From the NCBI GenBank assembly GCA_964481655.1, contig CAYZVO010000005.1, positions 24,285 through 88,284 of the forward strand: a stretch of DNA of 64,000 nucleotides, given 5' to 3'. Numbering within the stretch: the first letter of the stretch is position 1; each line of letters opens with the position of its first letter. The DNA is from CALDOK01 sp964481655 (lineage in GTDB: Bacteria; Myxococcota_A; UBA796; JAFGLY01). The position numbers and the translations under genes are program-made. This document shows positions 8,192 through 15,911 of this stretch, piece by piece. The notes below the pieces were generated by a model, which did not search any database, had not been told where the DNA came from, and saw only the letters and a list, made by a program, of their open reading frames with translations.

Positions 8192-9138
8192 GCGGCGCTG
8201 TCCCCGGGGGCTCCCCCGCCTTCGTGGCGGGCGCGGCGACCGTGGGTGGCCGCGCCATCCTCGCGGCCCTCGCGGCCCAGGGGGTGGAGGCGTTGGGGGA
8301 TGCGCAGGCCGGGATCGACCCCTGTGACGGGGCGGCCGTGGAGCGCACCCTGCGCGAGCTGGGGGCCGGCACCGTGATCTACGCAGGCGCCTCGGAGGCG
8401 GGCATCGCCGGCAACCTCGCCCGGCCTGCCAGCCTGATGAGCCACAACCTGCACGCCGAGCTGGCGGTGCTGGGAGCCGCTCAGCGGGTGGGGGTGCGGC
8501 GGCTGCTCTACCTGGCCAGCTCCTGCGGCTACCCCCGGGACGCGGCCCAGCCCATGCGCCCCGCGCAGCTGTTCGGTGGGCCGCTGGAGCCCAGCTCCGC
8601 CCCCTACGCGGTCGCGCGCCTCGCGGGCCTGGTGCTCTGTCAGGCCGTGCGCAGGGAGCACGGGCTGCCCTGGATCTGCGCCATCCCCGCCAACCCCTTC
8701 GGTCCCGGCGACGATCTCGATCCCCGGGACGCCCACGTGGTCGCGGCGCTCATGCGCCGCTGCTGGGAGGCCCGGCGGGATGGCCGCGACGAGCTGTCGG
8801 TCTGGGGCAGCGGCAACCCCCAGCGGGACTTCCTCTTCGCGCCGGATCTGGCGGACGCCTGCCTGCTGCTGCTCGAGCGCTACGACGACGAGCAGCCCGT
8901 CAACATCGGCTCCGGGCGGGCCCTGTCCGTGGCCGCCCTGGCCCGGGCGGTGGTCGAGGCCACCGGCTTCGAGGGCCGGCTCGTCTTCGACGCCAGCAAG
9001 CCCGACGGCGCCCCGATCAAGCTGCTCGACACCGCCCCGCTGATGGCGCTGGGCTGGCGCGGCCCCACGCCGCTGCCCGACGCCCTGGCGCGCACCTGGC
9101 GCTGGGTGCGGTCCCAGCTCGAAGGAGCCTCGCTGTGA
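8188..9138 (+). CDS. GDP-fucose synthase-like SDR with altered catalytic Lys
   Basis: A 316-residue extended SDR that resembles GDP-L-fucose synthase (epimerase/reductase): SSCGYPRDAAQPM corresponds to the SSCxYP region, and APYAVARLAG to the YAxAK motif. Here the catalytic Lys is Arg (Tyr140, Arg144). The N-terminal glycine motif is also loose (VAGAATVGGRAI). Downstream, NPFGPGDD and the nucleotide-sugar-binding C-terminal half are conserved. The family epimerises and reduces GDP-4-keto-6-deoxymannose with NADPH. The Lys to Arg change may leave partial activity or change the reaction. Start GTG overlaps the E1 beta stop and the stop overlaps the next GTG, so it belongs to the same operon. 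Confidence 0.75.
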   Translation: MSGAVPGGSPAFVAGAATVGGRAILAALAAQGVEALGDAQAGIDPCDGAAVERTLRELGAGTVIYAGASEAGIAGNLARPASLMSHNLHAELAVLGAAQRVGVRRLLYLASSCGYPRDAAQPMRPAQLFGGPLEPSSAPYAVARLAGLVLCQAVRREHGLPWICAIPANPFGPGDDLDPRDAHVVAALMRRCWEARRDGRDELSVWGSGNPQRDFLFAPDLADACLLLLERYDDEQPVNIGSGRALSVAALARAVVEATGFEGRLVFDASKPDGAPIKLLDTAPLMALGWRGPTPLPDALARTWRWVRSQLEGASL

Positions 9139-10307
9139 GCCTCACCTGGCCCCTGATGCACGACTGCGTCACCGACGAGGACATCGAGTCCCTGGTGACC
9201 TTCCTCCGCTCCCGGCCTCGGCTCACCCAGGGGGCCCAGGTGCGGGCCCTCGAGGCCGAGTGGTCGGCCTGGCTGGGGGTCGAGCACTCGGTCTTCGTGA
9301 ACTCCGGGGCCTCGGCCAACATGCTGACCCTCGCCGCGCTGCGGGAGCTGCACGGCCCCGGGGGCCAGGTGGTGGTCTCGCCCCTGAACTGGGTCTCGGA
9401 CATCGCCGCGGTGCTGCAGGCGGGCTTCGAGCCCGTCTTCGCCGACATCGAGCTGGCGACCCTCTCCATGGGCACCGACGCCATCCTCGAGTGCCTCGGC
9501 CCGGACACCCGGGCGGTGCTGCTCACCCACCTGCAGGGCTTCGACGCCCTCAGCGATCGGCTCCTGGATGAGCTGTCGAGCCGGGGCGTCCCCCTGCTCG
9601 AGGATGTCTGCGAGGCCCACGGCGCGACCCACGGTGGCCGGCGCCTGGGGAGCCTCGGGCTGGCCTCGAACTTCTCGTTCTACTTCGCCCACCACATGAC
9701 CACGGTCGAGGGCGGCATGATCTGCACCTCGGACCCGGACCTGCACCAGGCCTTCCGGGTGCTGCGCTCCCACGGCATGGTGCGCGAGGCCGACGATCCT
9801 TCCTTCCGGCAGCGCTACGAGCAGGCCCACCCCGAGTGCCACCCGGAGTTCCTCTTCGCCTGGCCCGCGTTCAACGTGCGCAACACGGAGCTGGGCGCCG
9901 TGCTCGGCCGCAGCCAGCTGGCGCGGCTGGACGCGGCGAATGCACGCCGCACCGCGCGCTTCGAGCGCTTCCTCGACGCCCTGTGTGCCGATCGCTGGTT
10001 CACCGACTTCCGCCGCGAGGGCAGCTGCAACTACGCCTTCAACCTGATCACCCGCCAGCCCGATCCCGGGCTGTTCGCGCGGGCGGTGGACCTGCTGCGG
10101 GAGCGAGGGGTGGAGTTCCGGCGGGGCAGCGCCGGCGGCGGCAACCAGCTGCGGCAGCCCTACCTCCGGCGCGTGTTGCCGGATGAGGCCTGGCTTGCGT
10201 ACCCGAACACCGAGCACGTCCACCACTTCGGGCTGTACTTCGGCAACCACGACGAGGTCGGCGACGAGCAGCTGCTCGCGCTCTGTGACGCGCTGAACCG
10301 GCTCTGA
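9135..10307 (+). CDS. DegT/StrS-fold PLP enzyme with His in place of Schiff-base Lys (ColD-like sugar 3-dehydratase)
   Basis: A 390-residue fold-type I enzyme of the DegT/DnrJ/EryC1/StrS family. The segment FYFAHHMTTVEGG places His186 where sugar aminotransferases have the PLP-binding lysine. This substitution is the known mark of ColD (GDP-4-keto-6-deoxymannose 3-dehydratase) and of the E1 CDP-sugar 3-dehydratase, which use PLP or PMP to remove the 3-hydroxyl instead of transferring an amino group. LEDVCEAHGA is the PLP-phosphate/pyridine-N binding motif. ColD works without an iron-sulfur cluster, E1 needs one; I see no clear clustered cysteines here, so ColD-like is preferred. It ends the + strand polysaccharide operon, 3 nt from the convergent lipoprotein gene. 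Substrate, probably a GDP-4-keto sugar, is inferred. Confidence 0.78.
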   Translation: MSLTWPLMHDCVTDEDIESLVTFLRSRPRLTQGAQVRALEAEWSAWLGVEHSVFVNSGASANMLTLAALRELHGPGGQVVVSPLNWVSDIAAVLQAGFEPVFADIELATLSMGTDAILECLGPDTRAVLLTHLQGFDALSDRLLDELSSRGVPLLEDVCEAHGATHGGRRLGSLGLASNFSFYFAHHMTTVEGGMICTSDPDLHQAFRVLRSHGMVREADDPSFRQRYEQAHPECHPEFLFAWPAFNVRNTELGAVLGRSQLARLDAANARRTARFERFLDALCADRWFTDFRREGSCNYAFNLITRQPDPGLFARAVDLLRERGVEFRRGSAGGGNQLRQPYLRRVLPDEAWLAYPNTEHVHHFGLYFGNHDEVGDEQLLALCDALNRL

Positions 10308-10310
10308 GCC

Positions 10311-11042
10311 CTACTCGTTGGGCGGGGGCGGCGGCGGGCCGGCGTTGGCCGGGGCTGGCGCGTCGGCGCCGTCCGGTGGCGGCGGGCCCGCGGGCGGGGT
10401 GGGCTCGGCGTCGTCGGTGGCGGCGGCGGGCTGATCCGCGGCGTCTGCGGGCAGGTCGGCGTCCGGGGTGCCGGCGGCGTCGATCCCCTCGCTCGTCGGC
10501 GCGGGGGGCGGCGCCTCGCCCGGCGGGGGCTCGGGGAGCTCCTGATCGATGGTCAGGCTCAGCTGGATGGGCTCGCCGGCGAGCTCGATGGTCTCGGCCA
10601 GGCTGACCATGGGGTTGTCGCCGTAGCTCAAGGCCGACACGGCGATCTCGCCGACGTAGTTGGCCGGCGCCTCGACGGTGACGGTGGAGCTGCCGTTGAA
10701 GGGCTGGACGTGCAGCACCTTGGGGCGTTCGTCGATCATCTGGGCGAAGTCGACCTGGCCCTTGGACGCACCCGAGACGGTGATGGTGACCGTGATGGTC
10801 TCGCCGACGATCAGATCCGTGAAGCTGGGGAGATCGCCCGGCGCGGGGGTGAACTCCAGGTTCTCGGCCGGCACGGGGTCGAGGGAGTGGTCCACCTGCG
10901 GCTGGGCGTGGTCGGGCGACGGCTGCGGCTGGGGCTGGCCTTCCTCCGGGGTCAGCTCACCCTGGGTGGGTGGCGGCGGAGGCGCACAGGCGGCGATGGC
11001 GAGGGCGAGCGCGGACACGATGGGGAGGGCGAGGTGCTTCAT
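10311..11042 (-). CDS. Hypothetical proline/alanine-rich lipoprotein (paralogue of the 22947 gene)
   Basis: A 243-residue putative lipoprotein. Residues 1-19 form a signal peptide ending in the lipobox AIAAC. A Pro/Gln-rich linker follows, then one globular segment (about residues 60-165) with alternating beta-strand character, including ETITVTITVSGASKGQVDF, VQPFNGSSTVTVEAPANY and LSLTIDQE, and finally a Pro/Ala/Asp tail of about 75 residues. The same core, in the same order, occurs in the lipoprotein at 22947-23603. Function is not recognised. It converges on the PLP-enzyme gene with a 3-bp gap and has its own promoter-like sequence upstream. Confidence 0.8.
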   Translation of the reverse strand: MKHLALPIVSALALAIAACAPPPPPTQGELTPEEGQPQPQPSPDHAQPQVDHSLDPVPAENLEFTPAPGDLPSFTDLIVGETITVTITVSGASKGQVDFAQMIDERPKVLHVQPFNGSSTVTVEAPANYVGEIAVSALSYGDNPMVSLAETIELAGEPIQLSLTIDQELPEPPPGEAPPPAPTSEGIDAAGTPDADLPADAADQPAAATDDAEPTPPAGPPPPDGADAPAPANAGPPPPPPNE

Positions 11043-11071
11043 GGTGCACAGAGGGCTGGGCGTTCTCCAGA

Positions 11072-11100
11072 GTCCTATCCATGACGCGGGGGCATGTCAG
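11072..11100 (-). promoter_or_regulatory. Sigma-70-type promoter candidate for the lipoprotein gene
   Basis: On the minus strand CTGACA (11100-11095) is followed after 17 nt by TAGGAC(T) (11077-11072). Spacing and both hexamers are close to the housekeeping consensus, and the ATG lies 30 nt downstream. Confidence 0.45.
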
Positions 11101-11187
11101 GGCTAGAGTCTCCTTCACTCGCGCTTCGAAGGACCGCTCATCCCACGGACAGCTCTACGCCCCCGCCTCCTGCTCGCCCGGCTCGCC

Positions 11188-12507
11188 TTGGCGTTGGGCG
11201 CGGTCGTCCTGGCTCTGGTGGTGACGGAGCTCGGGCTGCGGGTGGTCCTGCCCGAGGCTCGCCCCATCGCGCCGGGGCTGTACGTGGGCCACCCGGGGGC
11301 CGGGGTGCCCTACATGAGCTGGTCGGATCCGCACCAGGGATGGATCCGTGCCCGGCAGGAGCTTAGCCCCGCTGCGTTCGTCCCCGGGGAGACCGCTCCC
11401 GGGGGGCTCCGCGTCGCCATGCTGGGTGGGTCGACGGTGGAGACCTGCCCGCCTGGGGGGCCGGCCTGGCAGCTCGCGGCGCTGCTCGAGCAGGCCACCG
11501 ACGGCCGGGCCACGATGATCAACGCGGGCGGCAAGGGCTACGGGACGGCCCGCATCGAGGGGCTCCAGCGGGAGCTGCTCGAGCGGCAGCTCGACGCCGT
11601 CGTGCTCTACACCGGGCACAACGAGTTCGTGGAGACCCGGAACCACATCGGGCTGTCCCTGCTCCGGCCCCACCCCAACCCCGTCCTGCGACGGCTCGCC
11701 GGGCTGCGCCTCGGCCAGCTGGCCGGGCGTGTGCTGGTGGCGCCGCCCTCCCCCGACGCCGAGCCTCGTCCCATGGACCCGGCCGAGGCCGCGCGCCTCG
11801 CGGACCACTTCGCGACCCAGCTGAGGGCCATCGGTGCCGCCGCGCGGGACGCTGGCGTGCCCTCGGTGTGGGTCCTGCCGGCCTCGAACCTCGCTCGGGC
11901 CCCCCAGTGCTCATACCTGGAGCCCAGCCTGGCCGACGGGGAGCTGCAGACCGTCGTCCAGGCCATCGCGGGAGCCGAGGCGGCGCTGGAGCGGAGCCAC
12001 ATGCGGGGCGTGCTCAGCTCCCTCGACCCTCTCTTCGAGCTGACCGAGGCCCACGCGGGGGCCTGGTACCTGCGTGGGCGGGCCCTGGCCGCGCTGGGCG
12101 ACGCCGACGAGGCGCAGCGCGCGATGGTGCTGGCGCGGGACCTGGACGCCTGCCCCAAGCGCGCCAGCGGCCGGCTGGTGGAGGTCATGCGGTCGGTCGC
12201 GTCGGAGCACGATGTGGCGGTCGTGGATGCCGAAGCCCTGCTGCTGGCCGAGGACCCCGCCCGCTACCGCTCCGGCGGCTACAGCGCTGACCTCATGCAC
12301 CTCAACGCGCCGGCCTACGCCATCGTCGCCGCCGCGGTCTACGCTCAGCTCGCGTCGGCACTGGACGCCCTGGAGCCGATCCCGGACGCGCAGATCCAGG
12401 CGCTGGGCGTGCCGATGCAGCTCCGCCGCCGCCCGTTCACCTACGGCACCGTGTCCCCGGTGGACGACTGGGGTTCGACCTGTGTTCCCCTGGAGCCGGC
12501 TGGCTGA
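11188..12507 (+). CDS. Membrane-anchored SGNH/GDSL-fold hydrolase with TPR-like insert
   Basis: A ~440-residue SGNH-type protein. One N-terminal hydrophobic helix (LALGAVVLALVVTELGL) anchors it; then come block I as MLGGSTVE, a block III-like YTGHNEF (Gly/Asn), and the C-terminal DLMHLN giving the Asp-x-x-His of the catalytic set. Between about residues 255 and 330 there is a TPR-like alpha-helical stretch (AWYLRGRALAALGDADEA). Related proteins occur in polysaccharide-modification loci as esterases or acetyltransferases. The start is uncertain: TTG at 11188 is the only usual start codon after the in-frame stop at 11104; CTG at 11170 would add LARLA with a positive charge before the helix. Substrate unknown. 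Confidence 0.72.
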   Translation: MALGAVVLALVVTELGLRVVLPEARPIAPGLYVGHPGAGVPYMSWSDPHQGWIRARQELSPAAFVPGETAPGGLRVAMLGGSTVETCPPGGPAWQLAALLEQATDGRATMINAGGKGYGTARIEGLQRELLERQLDAVVLYTGHNEFVETRNHIGLSLLRPHPNPVLRRLAGLRLGQLAGRVLVAPPSPDAEPRPMDPAEAARLADHFATQLRAIGAAARDAGVPSVWVLPASNLARAPQCSYLEPSLADGELQTVVQAIAGAEAALERSHMRGVLSSLDPLFELTEAHAGAWYLRGRALAALGDADEAQRAMVLARDLDACPKRASGRLVEVMRSVASEHDVAVVDAEALLLAEDPARYRSGGYSADLMHLNAPAYAIVAAAVYAQLASALDALEPIPDAQIQALGVPMQLRRRPFTYGTVSPVDDWGSTCVPLEPAG

Positions 12508-12521
12508 CTGCCCCGTAGCGC

Positions 12522-14072
12522 TCACATGGTGATGATGGAGCGGGTGTCCAGCCAGCGGCGTACGAGGGTGTGGGTCAGCTCGCCCTCGCGGAGCATGCGC
12601 GCCACCACCATGGACGACTTGGCGGCGTTGGCCGTGGTCGCGATGGTCCTCAGGGCGCGGGGGTCGCTGCGCCAGCGCCGGCTGCGGTAGGCGGCGTCCA
12701 CCAGCGGCAGGGGCATCGGGCTGGACAGCAGCACCAGCAGGCAGAGCCAGAACAGCTGCTCGGAGGGGCGGGGGTAGGCCAGGTCCACCCGGTACTGCCG
12801 GAAGGTCTTGGTGGCGACCCCCTCGACCTCGGACGGGTGCAGCTCGCCGCTGGCCAGCATCTGCTCCACCAGGGCCGTGCCAGGGAACCAGGTGAGGGAG
12901 AAGAGGTAGATGTCGTAGGGCCGCGGCAGGGAGCGCATGAACTGGTAGAGGTCGTCCATCTGCCCGTCGGTCACCCCGGGGATGTCCACCATGACCAGGT
13001 AGCGGATGTAGATCCCGGCCCCGCGTAGCAGCTCCACCGCGCGCCGGGTCTGGTCCCGGGTGGAGCGGCGCTGCAGGGTGGAGCGGTTGACCTCCTCGGA
13101 GGACTGGATGCCCAGGTGGACCACCTTCACGCCCAGGCGCTTCAGCAGCTCCGCGTAGCGCGGGGTGACGATGCTGGGCTCCGAGAGGATGTCCAGCGGC
13201 AGGCCGCACTCGTCGGGGTAGCGCTCGGCCAGCTGCTCGAGCCAGCGGATGTCCAGCCCGAAGATCTCGTCGTCGAAGCGCACCCGTCGGATGTGCGGGT
13301 TGTGGCGACGGGCGGCCTGGATCTCGCCCATGACCGAGTCCACCGAACGCACCCGCAGGCGAGGACCGCTGCGGCGGGCCTCGTCCTTGAAGCTGTTGTG
13401 GCAGAAGGCGCAGCGCTGCACGCAGCCCAGGCTGGCGAAGACCTGGAACAGGGGGGTGCGCGCCATGGGATCGCCCCAGCGCAGCCTCCCGTTGCGGATC
13501 ACGGCCTTGTCGGGATGGCGGTAGTCCCGCAGGGGCACGCTGTCGAGATCCTCGACCAGCGGCAGCAGGGGGGTGCGGTGGAGCTGACCCTGCGCGTCCC
13601 GGAACACGAAGCCCGGGGTCTGGCGCCAGTCGCCGTCACCGAAGAAGCGCTCGGCGAAGATGGGCAGGGAGCGGTCGGCTTCGCCGTGGCACACGGCGTC
13701 GGCGAACTCCAGGCAGACCTCGGGTCGCACGGTGGCGTGCCAGCCTCCCACCACCACCGGCAGGCCCAGCTCCCGACGGACCCGCTCGGCGAGGGTGCGG
13801 CACAGCTCCTGGTAGGCGCTCGCCCGCAGGCTGAAGCCCACCATGGCGACCCTGTGGTCGCGCAGCAGCCCGATGAGCAGCTCCACGTCCTGGGGCGGGG
13901 GCGGGACGAAGGTGTTGTTGCGCCAGTCCTCGAAGTAGATCTCGAGCACCCGCAGGCCCTGGGCCCGCAGCCGCGGCGCCAGCTGACGCAGCGCGTTGTT
14001 CTCCTCGTCGTAGATCGCCACCAGGGCGATGCATCGCGAGCTCGAGGCCTGGGCTGGGGTGCTGTCTGTCAT
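12522..14072 (-). CDS. B12-binding-type radical SAM protein
   Basis: A 516-residue radical SAM enzyme. The N-terminal ~130 residues look like the Rossmann B12-binding domain (VAIYDEEN, then VAMVGFSLR and VVVGGWHAT), but the DxHxxG motif that supplies the cobalt-ligating His is not visible, as in many members of this class. The radical SAM core has CVQRCAFC (CxxxCxxC, about residues 203-210) for the [4Fe-4S] cluster, preceded by FQVFASLG. It is followed by a C-terminal helical domain of ~110 residues. Class members carry out methylations or ring rearrangements; the substrate is not evident. ATG at 14072 is chosen; an in-frame GTG lies two codons upstream. It converges with the SGNH gene (14-bp gap). 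Confidence 0.82.
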   Translation of the reverse strand: MTDSTPAQASSSRCIALVAIYDEENNALRQLAPRLRAQGLRVLEIYFEDWRNNTFVPPPPQDVELLIGLLRDHRVAMVGFSLRASAYQELCRTLAERVRRELGLPVVVGGWHATVRPEVCLEFADAVCHGEADRSLPIFAERFFGDGDWRQTPGFVFRDAQGQLHRTPLLPLVEDLDSVPLRDYRHPDKAVIRNGRLRWGDPMARTPLFQVFASLGCVQRCAFCHNSFKDEARRSGPRLRVRSVDSVMGEIQAARRHNPHIRRVRFDDEIFGLDIRWLEQLAERYPDECGLPLDILSEPSIVTPRYAELLKRLGVKVVHLGIQSSEEVNRSTLQRRSTRDQTRRAVELLRGAGIYIRYLVMVDIPGVTDGQMDDLYQFMRSLPRPYDIYLFSLTWFPGTALVEQMLASGELHPSEVEGVATKTFRQYRVDLAYPRPSEQLFWLCLLVLLSSPMPLPLVDAAYRSRRWRSDPRALRTIATTANAAKSSMVVARMLREGELTHTLVRRWLDTRSIITM

Positions 14073-14158
14073 GGGCACGTCGGGTTGATGGGTAGCATGG
14101 TCCGCGCGCTCCGACGATGGCGCAGAGCCGAGACTGTAGGAGGTTACCTTCGGTCTCG

Positions 14159-15910
14159 ATGCGCGATCCTCGCCGCCCAGCCCGCCTGCGTCCTCAGCCC
14201 TGGTGGCTCATCCTGGCCGCGACGCTGGCTATCGCACCCCACGCCCTGATCAGCGGTGATCGCCTGCTCATCGGGCACGTCAACGGGGAGTCCACGGGGC
14301 ACCTGTTCATGCAGACGCTCGTGCGGCGGGCCTTCCTCGCCGGGGACAACCCCTTCCTGCTGAGCTTCCCGGGCGTCGAAGAGGCCACGCTGTACCCCAA
14401 CGACATCCTGGTGCGCGTGCTCGCGGCGCTGCTGGGGGGCGCCGTCGGCGACGTCGCGGCGTGCAACCTGCTGGCCCTGGGCCAGGTCGCGCTGCTCGGC
14501 CTCGCCACCATGGCGCTGGCTCGGGAGCTGGGGGTGGCCCGCTGGCCGGCCACCTTCGCGGGCCTGTTCATGGTGCTCGATCCCTGCTTCCTGGGTTTCC
14601 TGGCCTGCGGGCGCTTCGACTCCATCAACACCGGCTGGGCGCTGCTGCTGTGCTGGCTGTGGCTGCGCACGGTCAAGCAGCCCAGCTGGCGGCGGGGGGC
14701 CTGGCTGGGGCTGGGGGCCGCGGCGCTGGTGTGGACCAGCCCGAACCTGGCCTTCCTCGCGGCGCTGGTGGCCCCGCCGGCCAGCCTGATCGCGCTGCTG
14801 CGCCGGCCCCGCCGCCTCATCGGCCCCTTCGTGCTGGCGGCCCTGCTGGCCGGGGTGCTCGGGGGGATCTCCATCGCGGCCTTGCTGCACGGTGAGGGCG
14901 ACGAAGACGGCCGCCTGAGCTGGGAGTCCGCCGACCGGGAGGCCCCCGCGCTGGTGGAGTGGATCGACGCCGAGACCTACGGCGACGACGCCAGCATCCT
15001 GGCCTCCTGGAGCTCCTCCCGGCTCCAGGAGCAGCGCTGGAACGGGCCCTGGTACGAGCTGCCGACCCCGGTCGAGGATCTCCAGTACCGGATCGTGGAC
15101 CGCTTCCCCGTCAACCTGCACCCCTGGGTCCTGGGCGGCAGCCTGGCGCCGGGGCTGGTGCCGCTGCTGGTGGCCCTGCTGGGGCTGCGCCGTGCGCCTC
15201 GGCGCACCATCGGCCTGCTGGCTGTGGTGCTGTTGCTGCAGCTGCTGGGCTTCGGGGCGGGCCCGGTGCACAGCCCCGCCCTGGTGCTGCCGGGCCGGGA
15301 GGAGCTGCTGGTCATCCGCAGCGCGCCGCTGCTGAGCTGGATCCCGGGCTTCGGGACCTTCACCGCCTTCGGTCTGCTGCGGGTGCTGGCCAGCGCCGTG
15401 GCGGCCGTCGCCGCCGCCTACGGGCTGGCCGCCGTCTCGTCGGCGCGCTGGCGCTGGCTGCTGCCGGCCGTCGGGCTGCTGTGGCTGCTCGAGGTCCAGC
15501 TGCTCGGCCCCACGCCGGTGCCGCTGGGCAGCAACGACATGACGGTGCCCGCGCCCTTCGCAGAGGCCCTCGACGAGGGCGAAGGCGCGGTGCTGCTGCT
15601 GCCCTACAGCAACGAGCTGTCCATGTTCCTCCACACCGTGCACGGGCGGCCGGTGGTCACCACCTGGAACGATCCCCAGGCCCCCCTGGTCTGGGATCAG
15701 CTCACCGCGGCCCTGCTGAGCCCCGACGGGCCCCCCCCTGGCTTCGACGCCCGGGCGCTGCTGCGGGACGCCGGCGTGGACACCGTGGTGGTGATCCCCG
15801 ACTTCTGGCCCCAGGATCACGCCCGCATGGTCCGGGCGTTCATGGAGCGCCAGCTGGGGCCGCCCCAGGCCTCCACCGCGCCCGGCTGGGTCTGGATCGT
15901 CGGCCCGTAG
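14159..15910 (+). CDS. Polytopic membrane protein, GT-C-like (paralogue of 21308-22756)
   Basis: A 583-residue membrane protein with a short basic N-terminus, about 10-12 hydrophobic helices and a ~130-residue soluble C-terminal domain (from VPLGSNDMTV to the end). After TM1 there is a long non-cytoplasmic loop with NGESTGH and NPFLLSFPG, like the catalytic loop position in GT-C enzymes. It aligns along its length with the disrupted gene at 21014-22756 (shared GDVAAxNL, NPF, SPNL and a conserved QLLGPxPxPxGxxDM segment). An AGGAGG lies at 14138-14143, 15 nt before the ATG, rather far. Substrate unknown; lipid-linked sugar transfer is a guess from topology. Confidence 0.72.
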   Translation: MRDPRRPARLRPQPWWLILAATLAIAPHALISGDRLLIGHVNGESTGHLFMQTLVRRAFLAGDNPFLLSFPGVEEATLYPNDILVRVLAALLGGAVGDVAACNLLALGQVALLGLATMALARELGVARWPATFAGLFMVLDPCFLGFLACGRFDSINTGWALLLCWLWLRTVKQPSWRRGAWLGLGAAALVWTSPNLAFLAALVAPPASLIALLRRPRRLIGPFVLAALLAGVLGGISIAALLHGEGDEDGRLSWESADREAPALVEWIDAETYGDDASILASWSSSRLQEQRWNGPWYELPTPVEDLQYRIVDRFPVNLHPWVLGGSLAPGLVPLLVALLGLRRAPRRTIGLLAVVLLLQLLGFGAGPVHSPALVLPGREELLVIRSAPLLSWIPGFGTFTAFGLLRVLASAVAAVAAAYGLAAVSSARWRWLLPAVGLLWLLEVQLLGPTPVPLGSNDMTVPAPFAEALDEGEGAVLLLPYSNELSMFLHTVHGRPVVTTWNDPQAPLVWDQLTAALLSPDGPPPGFDARALLRDAGVDTVVVIPDFWPQDHARMVRAFMERQLGPPQASTAPGWVWIVGP

Positions 15911-15911
15911 G

